A stretch of 64,000 nucleotides of DNA from Mycobacterium sp. E3198 (lineage in GTDB: Bacteria; Actinomycetota; Actinomycetes; Mycobacteriales; Mycobacteriaceae), in assembly GCF_001667015.1 (NCBI RefSeq), contig NZ_LZIS01000116.1:34874-98873 (forward strand), given 5' to 3'. Within the stretch, counting starts at the first letter, position 1; each line of letters begins with the position of its first letter. The position numbers and the translations under genes are program-made. The notes beneath the pieces were generated by a model, which saw only the letters and a program-made list of their open reading frames with translations, had not been told where the DNA came from and searched no databases. This document shows positions 36,829-50,633 of the stretch, in pieces.

Positions 36829-38390
36829 GCCCGCCGAGCTCGAAGGTGGGCGCCCGCGCCGGGTCGGTGCAGTGGCAAAACCCGTTGCGGGACAAGCAGG
36901 ATAAGCGGCTGCCCAGGATCGCCGGCCCGTGCGGCATGGTGATCTTCGGCGTCACCGGCGACCTGGCCCGCAAGAAGGTCATGCCGGCCATCTACGACCT
37001 GGCCAACCGCGGGCTGCTGCCGCCCACCTTCTCCCTGGTGGGCTTCGCCCGCCGCGACTGGCAGACCCAGGACTTCCGCAAGGTGGTCTACCAGGCCGTC
37101 AAGGAGCATTGCCGCACGCCGTTCCGGGAGGAGAACTGGGAGCGGCTGGCCGAGGGATTCCGTTTTGTCCCAGGCGCTTTCGACGACGACGAGGCGTTCG
37201 CCCGGCTCGCCGAGACCCTGGAAAAACTCGACGCCGAGCGCGGCACCGGCGGCAACCACGCCTTCTACCTGGCGATCCCGCCCAAGTCGTTCCCGGTGGT
37301 GTGCGAGCAGCTGCACACGTCCGGGTTGGCCCGCCCGCAGGGCGATCGCTGGAGCCGGGTCGTGATCGAGAAACCGTTCGGCCATGACCTGGAGAGCGCG
37401 CAGGCCCTGAACAAGGCGGTCAACGCCGTCTTTCCGGAGGAGGCGGTGTTCCGGATCGACCACTACCTGGGCAAGGAGACCGTGCGCAACATCCTGGCGC
37501 TGCGGTTCGCCAACCAGTTGTTCGACCCGATCTGGAACGCCCACTACGTCGACCACGTGCAGATCACCATGGCCGAGGACATCGGGCTGGGCGGCCGGGC
37601 CGGCTACTACGACGGCATCGGCGCCGCCCGCGACGTCATCCAGAACCACCTCATGCAGCTGCTGGCGCTGACCGCGATGGAGGAGCCGGTCAGCTTCAAC
37701 CCGGCGGCGCTGCAGACCGAAAAGATCAAGGTGCTCTCGGCGACGCAGCTCGCCGAACCGCTCGACGAGACCACCAGCCGCGGCCAATACACCGGGGGCT
37801 GGCAGGGCGGCGAAAAGGTGGTGGGGCTGCTCGACGAGGAGGGGTTCTCGAAGGACTCCACCACCGAGACGTTCGCCGCCATCACGCTTGAGATCGACAC
37901 CCGGCGCTGGGCCGGTGTGCCGTTCTATCTGCGCACCGGTAAACGCTTGGGCCGCAGGGTGACCGAGATCGCCCTGGTCTTCAAGCGTGCCCCGTTTCTG
38001 CCGTTCGACGCCACCATGACCGACGAGCTGGGCACCAACGCCATGGTGATCCGCGTGCAGCCCGACGAAGGGATCACGCTGCGGTTCGGCTCCAAGGTGC
38101 CCGGCACCGCGATGGAGGTTCGCGACGTCAACATGGACTTCTCCTACGGGTCGGCGTTCGCGGAGGAATCGCCGGAGGCCTACGAAGCGCTCATCCTCGA
38201 TGTGCTGCTCGGCGAGCCGTCCCTGTTCCCGGTCAACGAGGAGGTCGAATTGGCCTGGGAGATCCTCGATCCCGTCCTCGACAACTGGGCGGCACACGGC
38301 AAGCCGGACCCGTACGAGGCCGGCACCTGGGGTCCGGAATCGGCGTTCGAGATGCTGCGCCGCACCGGGCGGGAATGGCGGCGGCCGTGA
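36825..38390 (+). CDS. zwf2: Glucose-6-phosphate 1-dehydrogenase Zwf2
   Basis: A 521-residue G6PDH. The coenzyme motif [10 protein letters not shown] and the active-site RIDHYLGKE are intact, and the C-terminal beta-sheet domain is complete. It produces NADPH in the first step of the oxidative pentose phosphate pathway. The ATG overlaps the tal stop (ATGA). Its N-terminus (about 12 residues) is variable among mycobacteria. OpcA downstream is its allosteric partner. Confidence 0.96.
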   Translation: MSPPSSKVGARAGSVQWQNPLRDKQDKRLPRIAGPCGMVIFGVTGDLARKKVMPAIYDLANRGLLPPTFSLVGFARRDWQTQDFRKVVYQAVKEHCRTPFREENWERLAEGFRFVPGAFDDDEAFARLAETLEKLDAERGTGGNHAFYLAIPPKSFPVVCEQLHTSGLARPQGDRWSRVVIEKPFGHDLESAQALNKAVNAVFPEEAVFRIDHYLGKETVRNILALRFANQLFDPIWNAHYVDHVQITMAEDIGLGGRAGYYDGIGAARDVIQNHLMQLLALTAMEEPVSFNPAALQTEKIKVLSATQLAEPLDETTSRGQYTGGWQGGEKVVGLLDEEGFSKDSTTETFAAITLEIDTRRWAGVPFYLRTGKRLGRRVTEIALVFKRAPFLPFDATMTDELGTNAMVIRVQPDEGITLRFGSKVPGTAMEVRDVNMDFSYGSAFAEESPEAYEALILDVLLGEPSLFPVNEEVELAWEILDPVLDNWAAHGKPDPYEAGTWGPESAFEMLRRTGREWRRP

Positions 38391-38439
38391 TCCGCGCCGG
38401 CGACGATGCAGAGCGCAGCGATGAGGAGGAGCGGCGCCA

Positions 38440-39351
38440 ATGATTGTCGACCTGCCCGACACGACCACCACCGCGGTCAACAAGAAACTCGACGAGCTGC
38501 GCGAGAAGACCGGCGCGGTCACCATGGGCCGGGTGCTGACGCTGCTCATCGCGCCCGACAGCGAAGAGGTGCTGGAGGAATCGCTCGCCGCCGCCAACGA
38601 CGCCAGCCACGAGCACCCCAGCCGGATCATCGTCACGATGCGCGGCGACCCGTACGCCGACGAACCGCGCCTGGACGCGCAGCTGCGCTCGGGCGGCGAC
38701 ACCGGCGCCAGCGAGGTGGTGATCCTGACGCTGTCCGGCCCGCTGTCGGGCCACGCCTCCAGCGTGGTCATCCCGTTCCTGTTGCCCGACATCCCGGTCG
38801 TCGCGTGGTGGCCCGACATCGCCCCGGAGTCACCGGCGCAGGACCCGTTGGGCAAGTTGGCAATTCGGCGCATCACTGACGCGACCAACGGCATCGATCC
38901 GTTGTCGGCGATCACGAGCCGGCTGCCCGGATACAGCCCCGGCGACACGGACCTGTGCTGGGCGCGCATCACCTACTGGCGGGCGCTGCTGACCTCGGCC
39001 GTCGACCAGCCGCCGCACGAACCCATCGAGTCGGCGCTGGTGTCGGGCCTGCAGACCGAGCCCGCCCTCGACATCCTGGCCGGCTGGCTGGCCAGCCGCA
39101 TCGACGGCCCCGTGCGCCGGGCCGTCGGCGAACTCAAGGTCGAGCTGGCGCGTAAGAGCGAGACCATCGTCTTGAGCCGCCCCCAGGAGGGCAGGACGGC
39201 CACGCTGAGCCGGACCGCCAAGCCGGACGCCTTGGTTCCGTTGGCGCGCAGGGAAACCGGTGAATGCCTGGCCGAGGACCTGCGGCGGCTGGACGCCGAC
39301 GAAATTTATTTGACCGCGCTCGAAGGTATCAAGAAGGTGCGATACGTGTGA
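38440..39351 (+). CDS. opcA: G6PDH assembly/activator protein OpcA
   Basis: A 303-residue OpcA. In actinobacteria and cyanobacteria it promotes assembly or redox activation of G6PDH, and it lies directly after zwf2 here. GAGGAGGAG precedes the ATG. The segment [13 protein letters not shown] is the family hallmark. Its last codons overlap pgl. Confidence 0.94.
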   Translation: MIVDLPDTTTTAVNKKLDELREKTGAVTMGRVLTLLIAPDSEEVLEESLAAANDASHEHPSRIIVTMRGDPYADEPRLDAQLRSGGDTGASEVVILTLSGPLSGHASSVVIPFLLPDIPVVAWWPDIAPESPAQDPLGKLAIRRITDATNGIDPLSAITSRLPGYSPGDTDLCWARITYWRALLTSAVDQPPHEPIESALVSGLQTEPALDILAGWLASRIDGPVRRAVGELKVELARKSETIVLSRPQEGRTATLSRTAKPDALVPLARRETGECLAEDLRRLDADEIYLTALEGIKKVRYV

Positions 39352-40085
39352 CACCCATAGTCGATGTTTTTCCGGATGGCGACGCCCTGGTCGAGGCTGC
39401 GGGCGGGCGCCTTGTCGACACCATCGGTTCCGCCGTCGCGGCGCGAGGCCGGGCGCTGATCGTGCTGACCGGCGGCGGCAACGGCATCGGGCTGCTGAAG
39501 CACCTTCGGGACCAGCAGGTCGACTGGTCAAAGGTGCATCTGTTCTGGGGCGACGAGCGCTACGTGCCCGAGGACGACGACGAGCGCAACGACAAGCAGG
39601 CGCGCGAGGCGCTGCTCGATCACATCGACATCCCGTACAGCCACGTGCACGCGATGCCGGCCAGCGACGGGGAGTTCGGCACGGACCTCGCCGCGGCGGC
39701 GCTGGCCTACGAACAGCTGCTGGCCGCCAACGCCGCACCGGGCCAGCCGGTCCCGAATTTCGACGTCCACCTGCTGGGCATGGGGCCCGAGGGCCACATC
39801 AACTCGCTGTTCCCGGACACACCCGCCGTGCGCGAGACCACCCGCATGGTGGTGCCCGTCGAGGACTCCCCCAAGCCGCCGCCACAGCGAATCACGTTGA
39901 CGCTGCCCGCGATCCAGAGGTCCCGCGAGGTGTGGCTGATGGTGTCCGGCGCGGGCAAGGCCGACGCGGCGGCCGCCGCCATCGGTGGCGTCGCACCGGC
40001 ATCGGTGCCCGCGGCCGGGGCCGTCGGGCTCGAGACCACGCTGTGGTTGCTCGACCAAGAGGCCGCATCCAAGCTTCCCCGCTGA
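39348..40085 (+). CDS. pgl: 6-phosphogluconolactonase (DevB/Pgl)
   Basis: A 245-residue lactonase with family motifs [25 protein letters not shown] and [15 protein letters not shown]. It hydrolyses 6-phosphogluconolactone from Zwf2. The GTG at 39348 overlaps the opcA stop by four bases (GTGTGA) with AGAAGG upstream. Confidence 0.94.
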   Translation: MTPIVDVFPDGDALVEAAGGRLVDTIGSAVAARGRALIVLTGGGNGIGLLKHLRDQQVDWSKVHLFWGDERYVPEDDDERNDKQAREALLDHIDIPYSHVHAMPASDGEFGTDLAAAALAYEQLLAANAAPGQPVPNFDVHLLGMGPEGHINSLFPDTPAVRETTRMVVPVEDSPKPPPQRITLTLPAIQRSREVWLMVSGAGKADAAAAAIGGVAPASVPAAGAVGLETTLWLLDQEAASKLPR

Positions 40086-40101
40086 CCGGCGGGAGTCAAT
40101 A

Positions 40102-40491
40102 ATGGCCGACATGGCAGACAGAACCGTCCGCGGCGGGCCCGAGCGGAGCCGGATCAAGACCCTCACCCAGGCCGCCCTGAACGCCGACAAGACCGTCGAA
40201 CAGGTCGAGGACGTCCTCGACGGCCTGAGCAGGACCATGCAGGAGCTCAACAGCTCGCTGTCCAACCTCAACGCCACGGTCGAGCGCATGGAGGCCGGCC
40301 TCGATCACCTGGACGGCACCCTGGGCAGCCTCGACGATCTGGCCAAGCGGCTGATCGTCCTGGTCGAGCCGGTGGAGGCCATCGTCGCGCGGATCGACGA
40401 CATGGTGAAGGTGGGCGAGACCATGATGTCCCCGCTGTCCATCACCGAGCACGCCGTGCGCGGCGTGCTGGACAGGCTGCGCAACCGCTAG
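40102..40491 (+). CDS. Coiled-coil protein (Rv1444c-type)
   Basis: A 129-residue hydrophilic protein, nearly all helical, with heptad-type spacing of Val, Leu and Met from about residue 30 to 100 (VEQVEDVLDGLSRTMQEL and following). It has no signal or membrane segment. The ATG has GGGAG seven bases upstream. Its position right after pgl is conserved in mycobacteria, so it may be co-transcribed with the pentose phosphate genes. Function unknown. Confidence 0.82.
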   Translation: MADMADRTVRGGPERSRIKTLTQAALNADKTVEQVEDVLDGLSRTMQELNSSLSNLNATVERMEAGLDHLDGTLGSLDDLAKRLIVLVEPVEAIVARIDDMVKVGETMMSPLSITEHAVRGVLDRLRNR

Positions 40492-40493
40492 CC

Positions 40494-41273
40494 CTACATC
40501 TTGGTCGATCGGGCCATCACGAAGCTGTACAGGCCGTACGTGATGATCCCCGCGCCGGCCGCGACCAACAACGCCGCCCCGTAGGGCTGCGCCCCCAGGG
40601 TTTTCAGCGCCCCGTCCAGGCCGGTGGCCTTCTTCGGTTCGGAGCGGCAGGCGGCGACGACGACCAGGGCCCCGGTGCCGGCGATCACCAACCCCTTGGC
40701 GACGTAGCCGGTCGCGCCGAGGCGCCGCACCAAATCACCCGACTTGCCCTTGAGGTCGCCGACGAAGTTGCGGCTGGCGCCCTTGTAGATGTGGTAGCCA
40801 CCCACCGCGACGATGACGACGCCGCAGGAGATGAGCGCGACGGTCCCGGCGGTGGTCTGCATCAGGCGGGCGCTGATGCTCGAATTCTGTTGATCGGCCG
40901 AGCGCCCGGCGCCCCGGGCGTACCCGAACGCCGAGTAGGCGAAGGCGAGATACACCGCCGCCAATCCGAGGGCTTTCGCCCGGTCCCACGGTCGTGGCGA
41001 CGAGCGGTCGCTCGAGCGACCGAGGGCCGATTCCACGAGCCGCCACAGGCCCATCGCCAGCAGGGCGGCCGCGGCGATCCACAGCACCACCGGGCCGCCC
41101 GGTTTGCCCGCCAACGTCGCCAGCGCGCCGGTCTGATCGGCGGTGCCACCGTCGCCGAAAGCGACACGGAAGGCGAGGTAGCCGACGATCAGGTGCAGCA
41201 GCCCATTCACCACGTAGCCGGCGCGGGCGAATCGTTCGAACACGCGGTTTTGAGCCACTTGTGCCGGGTCCAT
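40494..41273 (-). CDS. DUF1206 membrane protein
   Basis: A 259-residue protein with six membrane helices arranged as three DUF1206 repeats of two helices. Each begins with a variant of ARAGYVVNGLLHLIVG, HYARGAGR-like or LGATGYVAKGLVIAGTG. Function is unknown. It converges with the coiled-coil gene (two bases between stops) and lies downstream of ppc. Confidence 0.87.
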   Translation of the reverse strand: MDPAQVAQNRVFERFARAGYVVNGLLHLIVGYLAFRVAFGDGGTADQTGALATLAGKPGGPVVLWIAAAALLAMGLWRLVESALGRSSDRSSPRPWDRAKALGLAAVYLAFAYSAFGYARGAGRSADQQNSSISARLMQTTAGTVALISCGVVIVAVGGYHIYKGASRNFVGDLKGKSGDLVRRLGATGYVAKGLVIAGTGALVVVAACRSEPKKATGLDGALKTLGAQPYGAALLVAAGAGIITYGLYSFVMARSTKM

Positions 41274-41289
41274 GGCACGTGGATGCCCG

Positions 41290-44100
<2,811 letters not shown>

Positions 44101-44166
44101 GCGTCCCAGTATCGGTGCGGGACGCGTCGTCCGCCCGCCGAGGGGTCAACCCCTTAGCGGCGAGTT

Positions 44167-44184
44167 TTTACGGAATCTCTACGG
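44167..44184 (+). promoter_or_regulatory. 11-bp-phased direct repeat upstream of kimA
   Basis: TTTACGG and TCTACGG are separated start-to-start by 11 bp, one helical turn. They end about 31 bp upstream of the likely -10, a place typical for an activator of the response-regulator kind. A 14-bp palindrome AGGGGTCAACCCCT lies just left at 44141-44154. Function is inferred. Confidence 0.4.
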
Positions 44185-44215
44185 CCGGCGGCGGACGCGT
44201 GCGCGGATTCGCCAC

Positions 44216-44221
44216 TACGCT
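44216..44221 (+). promoter_or_regulatory. Leaderless -10 element of kimA
   Basis: TACGCT lies six bases before the GTG of the potassium importer gene and is identical to the mptB element. No ribosome site is present, so a leaderless transcript is likely. Confidence 0.5.
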
Positions 44222-44227
44222 CCTACC

Positions 44228-46255
44228 GTGTCGTCACCGACTTCGCTGGTCAAGCGCCTGGTTGTGGGCCGACCGTTTCGCAGCGATCGGCTGCACCACA
44301 CGCTGTTGCCCAAGCGGATCGCGCTGGCGATCTTCGCGAGCGACCCGTTGTCCTCGGTGGCGTACGCAACACAAGAGATCCTCTTGATCCTGACCCTCGG
44401 CGGCCTGAGCTACCTCTACCTGACGCCGTGGATCGCCGCCGCGGTAGTGGTGCTGCTCGGCGTCGTGGTGTTGTCCTACCGGCAGGTGGTCCAGGCCTAT
44501 CCCAGCGGTGGCGGCTCGTACGAGGTCGCCTCCCGAAACCTGGGGCCGCGCGCCGGACTGGTGGTGGCGGCCGCGCTGCTGGTGGACTACGTCATGACGG
44601 TGGCGGTGTCCGTCGCAGCGGGCGTCGACAACATCATTTCCGCTGTGCCCGAACTGAACCCGTACCGGGTGGCGGTGAACCTCGGCTTCATCGCGGTGTT
44701 GACCTCGATGAACCTTCGTGGTGTGCGTGAGTCCGGGCGGGCGTTCGCCGTGCCGACCTACGCCTTCATCGCCGGCGTGCTGCTGATGATCGGCATCGGT
44801 CTGGTTAGAACGCTGCTCGGCGACGCGCCGCAGGCCGAGAGTGCGCACTACGGCATCCACGCCGAGCTGTCGGGACTCAACGTGCTGGCAATCGCCCTGC
44901 TGGCGCTGCGCGCGTTTTCGTCCGGTTGCACCGCGCTCACGGGGGTGGAGGCGATCTCCAACGGGGTGCCGGCGTTCCGAAAGCCGAAGGCGCTCAACGC
45001 CGCACGGACGATGTCCGCGATGGGAGCGCTGGCGATCACCATGTTCGTCGGCGTGACCGGGCTGGCCCTGATCGCGCATACCCGCGTGGTGGAGAACACC
45101 TGCGATCTCGTCGGGTTCCACGGCGATTGCAACCGGGACCCGCAGCGCACGGTGATCGCTCAGATTTCGGCCGCGGTGTTCGGCAACAACAGCGTGATGT
45201 TCTACTACCTGCAGGCCGCGACGGCGCTGATCCTGATCCTGGCCGCCAACACCGCTTACAACGGATTTCCGCTCCTGGGCTCGATCCTCGCCCAGGATCG
45301 CTATCTGCCGCGGCAACTGCATACCCGCGGTGACCGGCTCGCGTTTTCCAATGGCATCATCCTGCTCGCCGCGATCGCCGGCGGGCTGATCTATGCGTTC
45401 GGTGGTTCGACGACCCGGCTGATCCAGCTCTACATCCTCGGCGTGTTCACCTCGTTCACGTTGTGCCAGACGGGCATGGTGTGGCATTGGAACCGGGCGC
45501 TGCGCGACGCCGACACCCGCGCGCAACGGCTCAGCATCAACCGCGCCCGGGCCATCAATGCGTTCGGCGCCTGCCTCACCGGCGTCGTTCTGGTGGTGGT
45601 GATGGTGACCAAGTTCACCCACGGCGCGTACCTGGTGGTGATCGCGATCCCGGTGCTGTGCCTCGTGATGCAGGGAATACGACGGCATTACGCGCACGTG
45701 GCCACCGAGTTGCACATCGAGGACGAGGACGAGCAGGTCCGGCCAAGCCGGGTGCATGCGATCGTGCTGGTCTCGAGTTGGCACAAGGCGACCCTGCGCG
45801 CGGTCATGTTCGCCCGGGCGACCAATCCGGACACGCTGACCGCGCTGACCGTCAAGGTGGACGACGCCGACACCACGACGTTGGTCGAGGATTGGGAAAA
45901 CCTGAGCGTCGACGTGCCGCTGAAGGTGATCGAATCGCCCTACCGCGAGATCTCCCGGCCCGTGGTCGACTACATCAAGCGGTTGCGCAACGGAGCACCC
46001 CGCGACGTCATCAACGTCTACATCCCCGAATACGTCGTCGGCCGTTGGTGGGAGAACCTGTTGCACAACCAGAGCTCGTGGCGGCTCAAGGGGCGGTTGC
46101 TGTTCGAGCCGGGCGTGATGGTCACCAGCGTGCCGTGGCAACTGCGTTCCTCGGAGCGCCGGGACCTGTCCCGCGTCGTGTACCGGGCCGGCGACGTGCG
46201 CAGCGGGATCGACCGCGACACGCCAAGCGAAACTCGGGTGGCCAGCGGGGGCTAG
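44228..46255 (+). CDS. kimA: KimA-type APC-family potassium importer
   Basis: A 675-residue APC-superfamily permease with 12 membrane helices (about residues 28-470) and a C-terminal cytosolic domain of about 180 residues. It aligns throughout with Bacillus subtilis KimA (YdaO): FASDPLSSVAYATQ carries the K+-site Asp and Tyr (D39, Y46); SYRQVVQAYPSGGGSYEV, FSSGCTALTGVEAISN and the C-terminal LHNQSSWRLKGRL also match. KimA is a proton-coupled high-affinity potassium importer whose activity is controlled by c-di-AMP in firmicutes. The gene is usually annotated only as an amino acid permease. Confidence 0.82.
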   Translation: MSSPTSLVKRLVVGRPFRSDRLHHTLLPKRIALAIFASDPLSSVAYATQEILLILTLGGLSYLYLTPWIAAAVVVLLGVVVLSYRQVVQAYPSGGGSYEVASRNLGPRAGLVVAAALLVDYVMTVAVSVAAGVDNIISAVPELNPYRVAVNLGFIAVLTSMNLRGVRESGRAFAVPTYAFIAGVLLMIGIGLVRTLLGDAPQAESAHYGIHAELSGLNVLAIALLALRAFSSGCTALTGVEAISNGVPAFRKPKALNAARTMSAMGALAITMFVGVTGLALIAHTRVVENTCDLVGFHGDCNRDPQRTVIAQISAAVFGNNSVMFYYLQAATALILILAANTAYNGFPLLGSILAQDRYLPRQLHTRGDRLAFSNGIILLAAIAGGLIYAFGGSTTRLIQLYILGVFTSFTLCQTGMVWHWNRALRDADTRAQRLSINRARAINAFGACLTGVVLVVVMVTKFTHGAYLVVIAIPVLCLVMQGIRRHYAHVATELHIEDEDEQVRPSRVHAIVLVSSWHKATLRAVMFARATNPDTLTALTVKVDDADTTTLVEDWENLSVDVPLKVIESPYREISRPVVDYIKRLRNGAPRDVINVYIPEYVVGRWWENLLHNQSSWRLKGRLLFEPGVMVTSVPWQLRSSERRDLSRVVYRAGDVRSGIDRDTPSETRVASGG

Positions 46256-46485
46256 CGGTACTTGATCAGCAGTTCCATGCCGATGATGCACACCAGCCAG
46301 ATGCCCACGATGAACAGCGTCAGCCGGTCGAGGTTCTTCTCCACCACGGTCGACCCGGACAGGCTCGACTGCACGCCGCCGCCGAACAGGGTCGACAGGC
46401 CGCCACCCTTGGCGCGGTGCAGCAGCACCAGCAGCACCACCAGGATGCTGGTGACCACCAGGGTGATCTGCAGACCCAATTGCAT
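46252..46485 (-). CDS. secG: Preprotein translocase subunit SecG
   Basis: A 77-residue protein with two membrane helices (about residues 4-22 and 55-74) and the cytoplasmic loop GGGLSTLFGG typical of SecG. It supports SecYEG translocation. The 3' end overlaps the kimA 3' end by four bases in convergent orientation. It follows tpiA, the usual mycobacterial order gap-pgk-tpi-secG. Confidence 0.95.
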   Translation of the reverse strand: MQLGLQITLVVTSILVVLLVLLHRAKGGGLSTLFGGGVQSSLSGSTVVEKNLDRLTLFIVGIWLVCIIGMELLIKYR

Positions 46486-46515
46486 GCGCCAAAGCCTACC
46501 GGTGCCGCCGCGGCG

Positions 46516-47301
46516 TCACGGTAGCGGCCCGCCGGCCGCGATCGCCGCCAGCGTCGCGAACTGCTCGCCGTCCAGCGACGCGCCGCCGACCAGGGCCCCG
46601 TCGATGTCGTTCTGGGCGACGATGTCGCCGATGTTCTTGGCGTTCACCGACCCGCCGTAGAGCACCCGCACGGTGTCGGCCACCTGCCGCGATGCCAGCG
46701 TGTCCAGCTGCTCGCGGATGGCCGCGCACACCTCCTGGGCGTCGGCCGCGCTGGCCACCCGCCCGGTGCCGATCGCCCAGACCGGCTCGTAGGCGACGAC
46801 GACCTTGGCGATTTGTTCGGCCGACAGGCCCGCCAGCGAGCCGCGCAGCTGCTCCTCGCAGTGGGGCACGTGCTTGCCCGCCTCCCGGACGTCCAGGTGC
46901 TCGCCGATGCAGACGATCGGGGTGAGCTCGTGCTTGAGCGCGGCGGCGGCCTTGGCGGCGACCAGCGCGTCGTCCTCGTTGTGGTATGTGCGCCGCTCGG
47001 AGTGCCCGACCACGACGAAGCTGCAGCCGAGCTTGGCCAAAAAGGCGCCGCTGATGTCACCGGTGTAGGCGCCGGAGTCGTGCGGCGAGAGGTCCTGGGC
47101 CCCGTACGTCAGCCGCAGCTTGTCGCCGTCGACCAGGGTCTGGACGCTGCGCAGGTCGGTGAACGGCGGGATCACCGTGACGTCGACCCTGTCGTAGTAC
47201 TTGTCCGGGAGCGCGAACGCCACCTTTTGCACCAGCGCGATCGCCTCGAAGTGGTTGAGGTTCATCTTCCAGTTGCCGGCGATCAGTGGCGTGCGGCTCA
47301 C
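46516..47301 (-). CDS. tpiA: Triosephosphate isomerase
   Basis: A 261-residue TIM barrel. The N-terminal lysine is in GNWKMNLN, the electrophilic His in GHSERR and the catalytic Glu in [11 protein letters not shown]; the phosphate loop includes YGGSVN. The GTG start overlaps the pgk stop by four bases (GTGA). Confidence 0.97.
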   Translation of the reverse strand: MSRTPLIAGNWKMNLNHFEAIALVQKVAFALPDKYYDRVDVTVIPPFTDLRSVQTLVDGDKLRLTYGAQDLSPHDSGAYTGDISGAFLAKLGCSFVVVGHSERRTYHNEDDALVAAKAAAALKHELTPIVCIGEHLDVREAGKHVPHCEEQLRGSLAGLSAEQIAKVVVAYEPVWAIGTGRVASAADAQEVCAAIREQLDTLASRQVADTVRVLYGGSVNAKNIGDIVAQNDIDGALVGGASLDGEQFATLAAIAAGGPLP

Positions 47302-48548
47302 GCGTCCCCTCCAGTCGGTTGCGGCCGGCCCAGCACCTCGATGCCCGGCAGCGGCTTGCCCTCGAGGTACTCCAGCGACGCGCCGCCGCCGGTGGAGATG
47401 TGCGAGAAATCACCCTCGGGGATGCCGAGCGCGCGCACCGCGGCTGCGGAATCCCCGCCGCCCACCACGCTGAACGCGCCCTTGCCCGTCGCTTCGGCGA
47501 TCGCCTCGGCGATGCCCTTGGTGCCGGCGGCGAACGCCGGGAACTCGAACACCCCCATGGGGCCGTTCCAGAAGATGGTCTTGGCGTTGGACAGCAGCGT
47601 GGCGAACCGCCGGACCGACTCCGGCCCGATGTCCAGGCCCATCTTGTCCTGCGGAATCCGGTCCGCCGCCACGGTTTCCGGCGGCGAATCCGCGGCGAAC
47701 TTCTCGGCCACCACGACATCCACCGGGAGGTGCAGCACGTCGGCGTAGGTCTCGCTCAGCCTGCGGCAGGTGTCGACCATTTCAGTCTCGAGCAGCGACG
47801 TGCCCACCGAAAGGCCATGCGCGGCAAGGAAAGTGAAGCACATACCGCCGCCGATCACGATGCTGTCGGCCTTGGTCGCCAGCGACTCGATGACGCCGAG
47901 CTTGTCGGACACCTTCGACCCGCCGAGCACCACGGCATAGGGGCGCGTGGTCGAGCTGGTCAACTGCTCCAGCACCCGGATCTCCGCGGCGACCAGCGTG
48001 CCGGCGTAGTGCGGCAGCAGGGTGGCGACGTCGTACACCGAGGCCTGCTTGCGGTGCAGCACGCCGAAGCCGTCGGAGACGAAAGCGCCCGTCGGCCCGA
48101 CCAATTCGGCCAGCTGCCGGGCCAGCGCCAGCCGCTCACCGTCGTCCTTGCTGGTTTCCCGCGGGTCGAAGCGGATGTTCTCCAGCAACAGGATGTCGCC
48201 GTCGGTCAGTCCCTCGGCGCGCGCCAGCGCGTCGCCACCGACGACTCGGGAACCATCGCAGCCGGCCAGCTGGACGTGCCGGCCGAGCTGCTCACCGAGC
48301 GCCGCCGCGACCGGCGCCAGCGACAGCTTCGGATCGGCGCCGTTCTTGGGACGACCGAGATGCGCGGTGACCACGACCTTGGCGCCGGCCTGAAGCAACG
48401 CCTGCAGCGTCGGCACGGACGCGGTGATGCGGCCGGCATCGGTGATGGCGCCGTCGTCGTCCAGCGGCACATTCAGGTCGGAGCGCACCAGCACGCCTCG
48501 ACCCGAAACCCCTTCCGCGAGAAGGTCTTCCAGTGTCGGGACGGGCAC
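47298..48548 (-). CDS. pgk: Phosphoglycerate kinase
   Basis: A 416-residue kinase with family motifs [25 protein letters not shown] and the C-terminal GGGDSAAAV. It starts with GTG two bases after the gapA stop; the upstream in-frame extension lies within gapA and is rejected. It transfers phosphate between 1,3-bisphosphoglycerate and ADP. Confidence 0.97.
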   Translation of the reverse strand: MPVPTLEDLLAEGVSGRGVLVRSDLNVPLDDDGAITDAGRITASVPTLQALLQAGAKVVVTAHLGRPKNGADPKLSLAPVAAALGEQLGRHVQLAGCDGSRVVGGDALARAEGLTDGDILLLENIRFDPRETSKDDGERLALARQLAELVGPTGAFVSDGFGVLHRKQASVYDVATLLPHYAGTLVAAEIRVLEQLTSSTTRPYAVVLGGSKVSDKLGVIESLATKADSIVIGGGMCFTFLAAHGLSVGTSLLETEMVDTCRRLSETYADVLHLPVDVVVAEKFAADSPPETVAADRIPQDKMGLDIGPESVRRFATLLSNAKTIFWNGPMGVFEFPAFAAGTKGIAEAIAEATGKGAFSVVGGGDSAAAVRALGIPEGDFSHISTGGGASLEYLEGKPLPGIEVLGRPQPTGGDA

Positions 48549-48550
48549 GG

Positions 48551-49588
<1,038 letters not shown>

Positions 49589-49856
49589 CTATGTCCGCTG
49601 ATGAGCGCTCGTGGCCAGCCTAGATCAGCAGCAAACGCCGCCGCGCGCCGGTAACAGCGCCGGCCTTGCGACGGCGCTTCTCGCCGGGCGCAAACCCCCT
49701 GGTAACCGGAGCGTGTCTCCTTTGTATCGGTTCTATAAGCCCCCGAATCGTCGCATGTCCAATAGCGATGCCAACCCATACATTCGACACGGCTGCGGTA
49801 CGGCTATGCGGTTCTGCCGCCGCATTTGATTGCGAACGCTGAAGGAGTCGAGGTTG

Positions 49857-50531
49857 ATGACGGGCTTAGATCGGTTCAACATCACAGTTGGTGCCATCGC
49901 CGGACTGTGCGGGGCCGCAATAGCGTTGAGCCCGGATGCGACGGCCGTCCCGCTGAAAACCGGCGGCTACGCGTGCATCCAGGGACAGTCGGGCGAGGCC
50001 GGCGCGCCGGCGGCCGGCGGCGCGCCACTGGGCGCCGGCGCACCGGGAGTGGTCGGACCCGCACCCGCCGGACCCGCTCCGGCGCCCGGCGGACCCGCAC
50101 CGGCCGCCACCGTATGCACGTCGAGCGCCCCGATCACCGACATGTCGGGGGTGCCGCTGGTTGCGCCCGGGCCGGTTCCGGTGGTGCCGGCCGGAGTTCC
50201 GCTCATCGCGCTCGGCCCGCCCGTGCCCGTGGGCGCGCCGGTGCCGCCGGTGCCGGTGGGCGCGCCGATACCGCCGGTCCCCGTGGGCGCGCCGATACCG
50301 CCGATCCCCGTGGGCGCGCCGATACCGCCGGTGCCCGTGGGGGCGCCCGTGCCCGTGGTGCCGGTCGGCGCTCCGCTGATCGCACTCGCCGGCGGTCCGC
50401 TGGACGCCGCGGCGCCGGTGGCCGCTCCGATCATCGACATGGCCGGGACCGGCAAGGGCGAGCCGACCGGCCCGGCGCCGGCCGGCGGCCCGGTGTCGGG
50501 TGAGCCGATTGCGCCGGGCCCCGCGCACTGA
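49857..50531 (+). CDS. Pro/Val/Gly/Ala-rich secreted repeat protein (Rv1435c-type)
   Basis: A 224-residue low-complexity protein. A hydrophobic N-terminus (about residues 8-30, ending ATA-VP) suggests a signal peptide. Two cysteines remain in the mature region (C40, C87), which could form a disulfide. Residues 123-176 consist of about six 9-residue repeats of the type VPVGAPIPP. AAGGAG lies nine bases before the ATG. It corresponds to Rv1435c, a secreted protein of unknown role. Confidence 0.85.
   Translation: MTGLDRFNITVGAIAGLCGAAIALSPDATAVPLKTGGYACIQGQSGEAGAPAAGGAPLGAGAPGVVGPAPAGPAPAPGGPAPAATVCTSSAPITDMSGVPLVAPGPVPVVPAGVPLIALGPPVPVGAPVPPVPVGAPIPPVPVGAPIPPIPVGAPIPPVPVGAPVPVVPVGAPLIALAGGPLDAAAPVAAPIIDMAGTGKGEPTGPAPAGGPVSGEPIAPGPAH
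50223..50384 (+). repeat. 27-bp in-frame tandem repeats
   Basis: About six 27-bp units encode VPVGAPVPP, VPVGAPIPP (twice), IPVGAPIPP, VPVGAPVPV and VPVGAPLIA. Variation is mostly at third codon positions and conservative, so the array is under coding constraint. Copy number may vary among strains. Confidence 0.85.
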
Positions 50532-50550
50532 GGCCGAACCGCTTCTGATC

Positions 50551-50589
50551 GAAACGGACCCGCTGGGTGAAACCCGGCGGGTCCGTTTC
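50551..50589. terminator. Strong bidirectional hairpin terminator
   Basis: Arms GAAACGGACCCGC (50551-50563) and GCGGGTCCGTTTC (50577-50589) are perfectly complementary over 13 bp. Inside, GGGT and ACCC extend the stem to a GAA loop. It lies between the convergent 3' ends of the Pro-rich gene and ldtC. Confidence 0.85.
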
Positions 50590-50633
50590 GTGGTGGAGGA
50601 TGAAAGGCGTTGCGGTAACCGCGGATTCGGACG

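Noticed and set aside
44101..44227. c-di-AMP (ydaO) riboswitch upstream of kimA
   Set aside because: The gap is only 127 bp, the promoter appears leaderless, and the conserved ydaO stem and core sequences are not visible.
50223..50384. Possible CRISPR array
   Set aside because: Units are contiguous 27-bp in-frame repeats without spacers and encode a regular peptide repeat; there are no cas genes.
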